A stretch of 7,575 nt of DNA from Candidatus Cloacimonadota bacterium (GTDB taxonomy: Bacteria; Cloacimonadota; Cloacimonadia; Cloacimonadales; TCS61): positions 1 through 7,575 of the forward strand of contig JAFGMF010000042.1 in the NCBI GenBank assembly GCA_016927675.1, written 5' to 3'. Numbering within the stretch: position 1 is the first letter of the stretch; each line of letters starts with the position of its first letter. A program made the position numbers and the translations under genes. A model generated the notes under the pieces. That model was not told the DNA's origin. It was given only the letters and a program-made list of their open reading frames with translations, and searched no databases. Positions 1-5,158 of this stretch are shown here, piece after piece.

Positions 1-465
1 AAAGGAAAATACGCCAACGCCTTCAGTCTGTACGAAAAACCTGACTATCTGATGCTGGCAGAGATCAGAGAAAATATCCTTGATGTTTACCTGGAATTCA
101 AAGATAGAGTTGCCAATGGACGTCACATTGATTTGAACCAGGTGGAGGATGTAGCGCAGGGGCAGATCTGGAGCAGTGCCGCTGCCCGGTCGGGAAATCT
201 GATCGACAGCATCGGACTCCTTTCAGACGCAGTGGTAAAGGCTGCCCAGCTTGCCGGAATTGATGATTATACAGTATCCTATTATCCTGAAAAGAAAAAC
301 TTGTTAGAAGAATTCCTCAGAAAAGCATTCAAAATGGACTTGGCTGTCTCTTTGGGAACTGATGAATTAAACGATCTCCTGCCCGTTGAAGAATTCAAAC
401 ATAAGCTTAAATCTATCAGGCAGGATCCGATCCAGATGATCCTTCCCTTCAGAATCGAAGAATGA
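1..465 (+). CDS. sppA: Signal peptide peptidase SppA, C-terminal part (5' end outside window)
   Basis: The reading frame is open from base 1, with no start codon at the edge, and ends in TGA at 463-465, giving the last 154 residues. SppA is a membrane-bound S49 serine protease that degrades signal peptides left in the membrane after secretion. The visible part is the end of the second S49 domain. Its AQGQIWSSAAARSGNLIDS stretch corresponds to the AQGxVWTGxxAxxxGLVDxLG block of the family. It is followed by LLSDAVVKAAQLAGI and a YTVSYYPEKK segment, which resemble the end of the long E. coli-type (two-domain, about 600-residue) SppA more than the short Bacillus type. The nucleophile serine and the lysine base would lie upstream of the window, so activity cannot be judged. 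The next gene starts 113 nt downstream. The family call is firm; the two-domain architecture is inferred from resemblance. Confidence 0.85.
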   Translation, partial: KGKYANAFSLYEKPDYLMLAEIRENILDVYLEFKDRVANGRHIDLNQVEDVAQGQIWSSAAARSGNLIDSIGLLSDAVVKAAQLAGIDDYTVSYYPEKKNLLEEFLRKAFKMDLAVSLGTDELNDLLPVEEFKHKLKSIRQDPIQMILPFRIEE

Positions 466-578
466 TCGGAAAAGCTTTTTCCAACTGATATATAACAGCT
501 GGAACAGGAAAAAATCCTTGACTAGATCAGGGCTGAAAAAAACTTGCTTAAAAAATATCTGAAAATGGGGGTTGATTT
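466..578 (+). other. Intergenic gap between sppA and the TPR gene, with two weak hairpins
   Basis: No gene is visible here. Two small inverted repeats are present. The first is GGAAAA (468-473) with TTTTCC (477-482), separated by 3 nt and starting 3 nt after the sppA stop. The second is CCTTGA (516-521) with TCAGGG (527-532), which contains one G-U pair. Neither is followed by a T-run on the plus strand, so neither is a convincing terminator for sppA. A TTGACT at 518-523 resembles a -35 box but has no good -10 at normal spacing. A G-run at 567-571, 7 nt before the next ATG, is the only possible ribosome-binding element. Confidence 0.3.
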
Positions 579-1715
579 ATGATTAATAAAAATAAAGGCA
601 TGATCATCATGGCAGTTAGCCTGATCTTATTAAACATCACTTTAAGTGCTGACAGCCTTAAATTAAGCGGTCAGGCTAAGTCTGATCTCAGATCAGCCAA
701 TATGTACCGTAATCAGGGCATTTTCGACAAAGCATTACATTATTATAATGCCGTGCTTGAAACTGAACCCACTCATATTGAAGCTCTGGAAAACTCTGCC
801 GGAATCAATTTTGACATCAATAATGACTATTTTAAAGCTCATTCTCTCTATGTCCGGGCAATTGATTCGGTTAAAGAAATCCTTTCTGAGTACAATACTC
901 TGCAACAGCAGGATGAAAGAGAAGCAGAAAAATTCTACAAAAAAACGATCAAAAAATACGACCTGGAAGCAAAGCTGGAAAATCTACTCAAACTAAGAGA
1001 TAGTTGCTGGATCAAGATTTACAACAGCGGTCAGAATCTCTTTAAAAATGAACAATATGAACAGGCTTTGGAAACGTTTGAGAATCTTCTCACAATCGGA
1101 CCGGATAGTGTTAAAACCTTGAAAATGCTGGCTTATATTCATTATAATCTGGGGAATTTGGAAGAATCTTCTGCTCTGGAGATGAAAGTGGCAGCGTTGG
1201 ATCCTACTGACGAAATTGTCCGCCAGAAAATCGCAAGCACTTTCTTTGAAAAACAGGATTTTGCTTCCGCGGCAATCTGGTTCCAGGAAGCTATTAACGC
1301 TAATCCCGAAAATCCTGACAATTATTTCAATCTTGGCCTTGTTTACGATAACCTTGAAGATACCGAAAATGCTTTGATCGCTATGGAGCAATCCCTTGAA
1401 CTTGATCCTGAGAATCTGGATGCAGTCCTGATGGCAAGTAATTATGCTCTCGCGCTCAAAGATTTACCCAAGCAAATAGTTTTCCTGAAAAAAGCGGTCG
1501 CTCTGAGTCCTGAAAACATTGATTATCTTTCTTTTCTCAGCTATATACTGGTTCAGGATAAAAAGTACGATGAAATGCTTGAATATGCCATGCAGTGGCA
1601 TGAACTCGATCCGAATTCCAAAGAAGCCATTCAGCTGATTTACCAGGGTGCTAAGGAAACTGGCGATAAAGAATTGGAGAAAAAATTCGAAGCTATTCTC
1701 AGAAATATGAAATAA
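579..1715 (+). CDS. Exported tetratricopeptide-repeat protein, function unknown
   Basis: This 378-residue protein begins with a typical Sec signal peptide: lysines at positions 4 and 6, a hydrophobic core at about 8-22, and an LSA|DS cleavage site after Ala24. The mature part is nearly all helical repeats. Two TPR-like units cover about 35-100. A highly charged helical insert with coiled-coil character covers about 98-145. Six TPR units then follow from about 146 to 348, several with the usual helix-B ending (LDPTD, ANPEN, LDPEN, LSPEN, LDPNS), and a partial one reaches the C-terminus. TPR arrays are protein-binding scaffolds, so this is probably a periplasmic or envelope-associated adaptor; no catalytic motif is visible. 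Met1 is preferred over Met8 and Met11 because a later start would remove the positive n-region of the signal peptide. The gene follows sppA and ends 12 nt before a tRNA gene. The partner and specific role cannot be inferred. Confidence 0.85.
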   Translation: MINKNKGMIIMAVSLILLNITLSADSLKLSGQAKSDLRSANMYRNQGIFDKALHYYNAVLETEPTHIEALENSAGINFDINNDYFKAHSLYVRAIDSVKEILSEYNTLQQQDEREAEKFYKKTIKKYDLEAKLENLLKLRDSCWIKIYNSGQNLFKNEQYEQALETFENLLTIGPDSVKTLKMLAYIHYNLGNLEESSALEMKVAALDPTDEIVRQKIASTFFEKQDFASAAIWFQEAINANPENPDNYFNLGLVYDNLEDTENALIAMEQSLELDPENLDAVLMASNYALALKDLPKQIVFLKKAVALSPENIDYLSFLSYILVQDKKYDEMLEYAMQWHELDPNSKEAIQLIYQGAKETGDKELEKKFEAILRNMK

Positions 1716-1726
1716 CTCAAATTCAG

Positions 1727-1814
<88 letters not shown>

Positions 1815-1832
1815 AAATCAGCTCGCTAAGAT

Positions 1833-1838
1833 AAGGAG
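1833..1838 (+). promoter_or_regulatory. Shine-Dalgarno site that supports the GTG start of tig
   Basis: AAGGAG lies 5 nt upstream of GTG at 1844. The nearby ATG at 1842 is followed at once by TGA (ATGTGA), so it cannot start tig. The encoded N-terminus from the GTG (MKIDLKDISK) looks like a normal trigger factor start. The GTG start is therefore well supported. Confidence 0.8.
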
Positions 1839-1843
1839 AGCAT

Positions 1844-3148
1844 GTGAAAATTGACTTGAAAGATATCAGCAAATGCGTAAAAGAAATGACATTAATCATT
1901 GATGCCGAAACAGCCCAGAATGATTATCAACAGATACTTAATAAAATGCGTCCCTATACTGTTGTTCAGGGTTTCCGCAAAGGGAAGGCTCCTCTGGCTA
2001 AAATCGAAAAGATCTATGGTCCCCAGATCAAAGAAGAGTTCTACAATCAGAAAATCGGTGATTATTATAAATCAGCTTTGGATAAAATTGAACTCAACCC
2101 AGTAAATCAAGGAGAAACTATCCATATTGACTGGGAAAAGGGCAAAGAACTCGAAGTCAAATTTCGCTTTGAAGTAATGTCGGAAATCGAAATCAAGCAA
2201 TACAAAAATCTGAAAATACCTTTTGAAGAAATAAAATTCAAACCAGAAATGGTAGATGCTACTCTGCTGGAATTCCGTAATGAAATGGCTATCGAGCGCG
2301 ATGCGGATTCTCCGACTCAAGAAGGTGATGAGGTCACTGTTAAAATTCTTATTCCCGATGATAATGATCCAGAAACCGAGAAAGAGGTTTCACGGGTATT
2401 TGTACTGGGTGACAATATCTACTGTGAAGATTTTAACAAGAATTTAACAGGCAGAAACATCGGTGACGAAGTAGTTACCACACTCTTCAGTAAAAAACAG
2501 AAAGAAACCGAAAAACAGGTGGAATCTTCTTTGGTCGATAAAGAAGTAAAGGTTATGATACAGACCATAAAACGTAAAGAATTACCGGAATTGAACGATG
2601 AATTTGCCAAAGATCTTGAATATGACGATTTGGCAGATCTTAAACAAAAGGTAACCGAAGGTCTTAAGCAGAAACTGGAACGTGAAAATGAAACGCGTAT
2701 GAGAAATGCTATCATTTCGGTATTGATCGATCTGAATCCTCTGGAACTTCCCCCTTCGATGATAACTAATTATGCAGAAAACCTGGCAAAGCCGTCTGCT
2801 CAAAATTATAAAATAGAGCTCGAGAAAATCGTACCCATGTATCTGGAAATGGCTGAATATAACCTGAAAAGCCACTATCTGATGGAAGAGATCAAGAAGC
2901 TGGAAAATATTGAAGTTACAGATTCCGATAAACAGGAATTGATCAAAGAAGCTGCAGAAAATCTTAAGATAGATATAGAAAAATACAAAGAGCTTTATAA
3001 CAATCAGATTGAAAGTGAAGATTTTACCTATACTGCTCAAGAAAAAAAACTACTCAAACTGATCAAAGATAACTCGACTTTTGTACCTTATCCCAAAGAG
3101 CAGAAACAAACCAAAAAGACTAAGCCGGAAGAAAAAGAAGATAAATAA
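1844..3148 (+). CDS. tig: Trigger factor, ribosome-associated chaperone
   Basis: Trigger factor binds near the ribosome exit tunnel and shields nascent chains in the cytoplasm. The length of 434 residues is normal. The N-terminal ribosome-binding domain (about 1-145) holds the signature GFRKGKAP at 43-50, the loop that docks on ribosomal protein uL23. A middle region (about 155-245) sits where the FKBP-like prolyl isomerase domain belongs. It starts with QEGDEVTV but lacks the usual aromatic and PGFE-like pocket residues, so isomerase activity is doubtful. The C-terminal chaperone domain begins near KELPELNDEFAKDL (245-258) and runs to about 415, ending in a Lys/Glu-rich tail. Translation starts at GTG behind AAGGAG. 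The gene follows a tRNA-Leu and precedes clpP, the common tig-clpP-clpX order. The gap to clpP is 69 nt and A/T-rich. Identity is firm; loss of isomerase function is inference. Confidence 0.95.
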   Translation: MKIDLKDISKCVKEMTLIIDAETAQNDYQQILNKMRPYTVVQGFRKGKAPLAKIEKIYGPQIKEEFYNQKIGDYYKSALDKIELNPVNQGETIHIDWEKGKELEVKFRFEVMSEIEIKQYKNLKIPFEEIKFKPEMVDATLLEFRNEMAIERDADSPTQEGDEVTVKILIPDDNDPETEKEVSRVFVLGDNIYCEDFNKNLTGRNIGDEVVTTLFSKKQKETEKQVESSLVDKEVKVMIQTIKRKELPELNDEFAKDLEYDDLADLKQKVTEGLKQKLERENETRMRNAIISVLIDLNPLELPPSMITNYAENLAKPSAQNYKIELEKIVPMYLEMAEYNLKSHYLMEEIKKLENIEVTDSDKQELIKEAAENLKIDIEKYKELYNNQIESEDFTYTAQEKKLLKLIKDNSTFVPYPKEQKQTKKTKPEEKEDK

Positions 3149-3165
3149 GCTTGCCCCCGGGTAAT

Positions 3166-3194
3166 TTGAAATTAATATATCCTATGATTTTAAT
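3166..3194 (+). promoter_or_regulatory. Candidate sigma70-type promoter for clpP-clpX
   Basis: TTGAAA at 3166-3171 and TTTAAT at 3189-3194 are each one base from the sigma70 consensus, and the spacer is exactly 17 bp. Transcription would begin near 3200, leaving a short leader that contains AAAAGGAG (3205-3212), 5 nt before the clpP ATG. The surrounding gap is very A/T-rich, so a chance match is possible, and the promoter rules of this lineage are not known to me. Confidence 0.4.
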
Positions 3195-3217
3195 AATAGA
3201 TAATAAAAGGAGTTTTA

Positions 3218-3823
3218 ATGCCTTACGTCCCAATTGTCGTTGAGCAGAACGGAAAAGCTGAAAGAGCATATGATATTTTTTCCCGTCTGCTGAAAGACCG
3301 GATCATCTTTCTGGGTTCTCCAATAGATGATAATGTTGCCAATTTGATCATCGCTCAATTACTGCATCTTGAAGCCGAAGATCCGGACAAAGACATCAGC
3401 ATGTATATCAACAGCCCCGGAGGTTCAGTTTCTGCCGGTCTGGCTATCTATGATACAATGCAGTACATCAGATCTGATGTCAGCACGATCTGTATCGGAC
3501 AGGCTTCCAGCATGGGCGCTTTCCTGCTGGCAGCAGGTTCCAAAAAGAAAAGATTTGCCCTGCCCAACAGCAGGATTATGATCCACCAGCCTCTGGGCGG
3601 TGTCCGAGGTCAGGCATCAGATATCGAAATTCAAACCAAAGAGATCATGATCATGAAACAGACTCTTAATAAAATATTGTCAGATATAACCGGGCAGTCA
3701 CTGGCTAAAATACTCAAAGATACTGATCGGAATTTTTTCATGAGCGCTGCAGAATCTCAGAAATACGGCCTGATCGATTCAGTAATCAACTCCCGAAAGA
3801 TCATGGGTGAAAAGAATGGATAA
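3218..3823 (+). CDS. clpP: ATP-dependent Clp protease proteolytic subunit, with Asn at the catalytic Asp position
   Basis: ClpP forms a tetradecameric serine protease barrel that degrades proteins fed in by ClpX or ClpA. The length of 201 residues is standard, with a short N-terminus. Landmarks are YINSPGGSVSAG (63-74), the nucleophile Ser98 in GQASSMGAF, and His123 in MIHQPLGG. The segment that normally reads TDRDNF or ERDFF here reads TDRNFF, so the third triad residue, Asp172 by family numbering, is Asn172 (codon AAT). This differs from Asp by one base. Listeria ClpP1 is, from memory, a known case with Asn at this position and weak activity alone. The start is fixed by AAAAGGAG 5 nt before the ATG. 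The stop overlaps the start of clpX, which suggests coupled translation. Identity is certain; the effect on activity is inference. Confidence 0.97.
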   Translation: MPYVPIVVEQNGKAERAYDIFSRLLKDRIIFLGSPIDDNVANLIIAQLLHLEAEDPDKDISMYINSPGGSVSAGLAIYDTMQYIRSDVSTICIGQASSMGAFLLAAGSKKKRFALPNSRIMIHQPLGGVRGQASDIEIQTKEIMIMKQTLNKILSDITGQSLAKILKDTDRNFFMSAAESQKYGLIDSVINSRKIMGEKNG

Positions 3824-5054
3824 ATTGCATACTCATAATTGTTCCTTTTGCGGTAGATCAGAAAATGAGACTCAATACCTGATCAAAGGTATCAACGGAA
3901 ATATCTGCGATGAATGTATTACCATGTGCGCAACGATCATGGAAGACAATCATCAGAGAGAAGAAATGGAGAATTTTGTCCTGCCCACACCACGGGAGAT
4001 CCATCAACAGCTCAATCAATACGTGATCGGACAGGATAAAGCGAAACAGATCATATCCGTTGCTGTGTATAATCATTATAAGCGTATTTTCAAACAACAA
4101 CACGATGATGAAGTGGAAATTGAAAAAAGCAACATCCTGATGCTAGGTCCCACAGGCTCAGGTAAAACACTGATTGCTCAAACCCTGGCCAGAATACTGA
4201 AAACACCTTTTGCCATAGCCGATGCTACTACTCTTACAGAAGCAGGTTACGTCGGAGAAGATGTCGAAAATATTCTGGTAAGATTACTGCAAAATGCAGA
4301 CTACGATGTTGACCGAGCCGAAAAAGGGATCATCTATATCGATGAACTGGATAAAATCGCCAGAAAATCTGAAACTCCTTCAATTACCAGAGACGTTTCC
4401 GGTGAAGGTGTTCAACAGGCTTTACTGAAAATACTCGAAGGCGCCAGGGTTAACGTTCCGCCCAAAGGCGGACGTAAACATCCTCATCAGGAATTTATCG
4501 AGATCGACACAAAAAATATCCTCTTTATTTCTGGCGGGGCTTTCTTCGGTCTGGAAAGGATCATAAAAAACCGGCTGAAAAAGAAAACCATCGGATTCGA
4601 TACTGAAACCAAACAGGAAGAACTGTCTCAGGAAGATATCTTTTCCCGCTGTATCCCTGACGACCTGATGAAATACGGATTGATCCCGGAACTCGTCGGC
4701 AGACTTCCGGTTCTTTCTTCGTTGCATGAACTCGATGAAGAAGCTTTGATCGAGATCCTAACCAAACCCCGAAATGCCATCTGTAAACAGTATAAAAAAT
4801 TATTCGAAATCGAAGGGATAAAACTCGAATTCTCACTTACTGCTCTGCGGGAAATCGCCAAGATAGCCATCAAGCAGAAAATCGGAGCAAGAGGATTACG
4901 AGCTATTATGGAAAAATTCATGATCAACATCATGTATGATCTTCCCGATCTGCAGAATGTCAAAGAATGCCATATTTCAAAAGAAGTTGTTCTCGGGCTT
5001 AATGATCCCATTCTCGCCTATGAAACAAAAAATAAACAGAATGTAACAGCTTGA
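3816..5054 (+). CDS. clpX: ATP-dependent Clp protease ATP-binding subunit ClpX
   Basis: ClpX is a hexameric AAA+ unfoldase that recognises tagged proteins and threads them into ClpP. From the ATG at 3816 it has 412 residues, close to the usual length. In order: a zinc-binding domain with Cys9, Cys12, Cys31 and Cys34; Walker A GPTGSGKT (111-118); pore loop GYVG (144-147); Walker B IIYIDE (172-177); RKH loop (220-222); the IGF tripeptide that docks on ClpP (259-261); an arginine finger in ELVGRLP (R296); and sensor 2 in GARGLR (357-362). All key residues are intact. An in-frame GTG at 3807 would add three residues. The ATG is preferred because GGGTG (3805-3809) sits 6 nt before it. With this start the gene overlaps clpP by 8 nt (ATGGATAA). 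The intact ClpP-docking loop implies it still partners with a ClpP. Confidence 0.97.
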   Translation: MDKLHTHNCSFCGRSENETQYLIKGINGNICDECITMCATIMEDNHQREEMENFVLPTPREIHQQLNQYVIGQDKAKQIISVAVYNHYKRIFKQQHDDEVEIEKSNILMLGPTGSGKTLIAQTLARILKTPFAIADATTLTEAGYVGEDVENILVRLLQNADYDVDRAEKGIIYIDELDKIARKSETPSITRDVSGEGVQQALLKILEGARVNVPPKGGRKHPHQEFIEIDTKNILFISGGAFFGLERIIKNRLKKKTIGFDTETKQEELSQEDIFSRCIPDDLMKYGLIPELVGRLPVLSSLHELDEEALIEILTKPRNAICKQYKKLFEIEGIKLEFSLTALREIAKIAIKQKIGARGLRAIMEKFMINIMYDLPDLQNVKECHISKEVVLGLNDPILAYETKNKQNVTA

Positions 5055-5067
5055 TTTCCGATTATCT

Positions 5068-5098
5068 ACGGGGTGATGAAAATCACCCCGTTTTTATT
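5068..5098 (+). terminator. Intrinsic terminator after clpX
   Basis: CGGGGTGAT (5069-5077) pairs perfectly with ATCACCCCG (5082-5090) around a GAAA tetraloop (5078-5081). One more A-T pair (5068/5091) extends the stem. TTTTTATT (5091-5098) follows directly. The hairpin begins 14 nt after the clpX stop, so it should end the clpPX transcript and separate it from the next gene. Confidence 0.93.
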
Positions 5099-5158
5099 AC
5101 TTGACGGGAATCCGGGTAAACTCATGTTTTTCACCAATCATTACTGGGAGATATAATT

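Noticed and set aside
1..51. The SppA fragment has Ala where a single-domain SppA would have its catalytic lysine (GKYAN versus GxYKS), suggesting a dead enzyme.
   Set aside because: The fragment resembles the second domain of the long two-domain SppA. There the lysine comes from the first domain, so a non-lysine residue here is expected.
468..482. GGAAAA-GCT-TTTTCC hairpin just after the sppA stop as a terminator.
   Set aside because: The stem is only 6 bp and mostly A-T, with a 3-nt loop, and no T-run follows it.
993..1391. 132-codon minus-strand reading frame opposite the TPR gene.
   Set aside because: Its protein has no recognisable family, and it lies wholly within a well-supported gene on the other strand. 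It is a shadow frame.
2582..3040. 152-codon minus-strand frame opposite tig, rich in Phe/Ile and looking like a membrane protein.
   Set aside because: The Phe/Ile richness comes from reading the complement of Lys/Glu/Asn-rich codons of trigger factor. There is no independent support.
4422..5011. Several overlapping minus-strand frames opposite clpX.
   Set aside because: They sit opposite fully conserved ClpX sequence in three different frames and show no protein family features.
5101..5128. TTGACG (5101-5106) as the -35 box of a DUF2723 gene promoter.
   Set aside because: The -35 match is good, but the sequence at 16-18 bp spacing (CATGTT/ATGTTT) is a poor -10. A promoter is expected here after the terminator, but I cannot place it.
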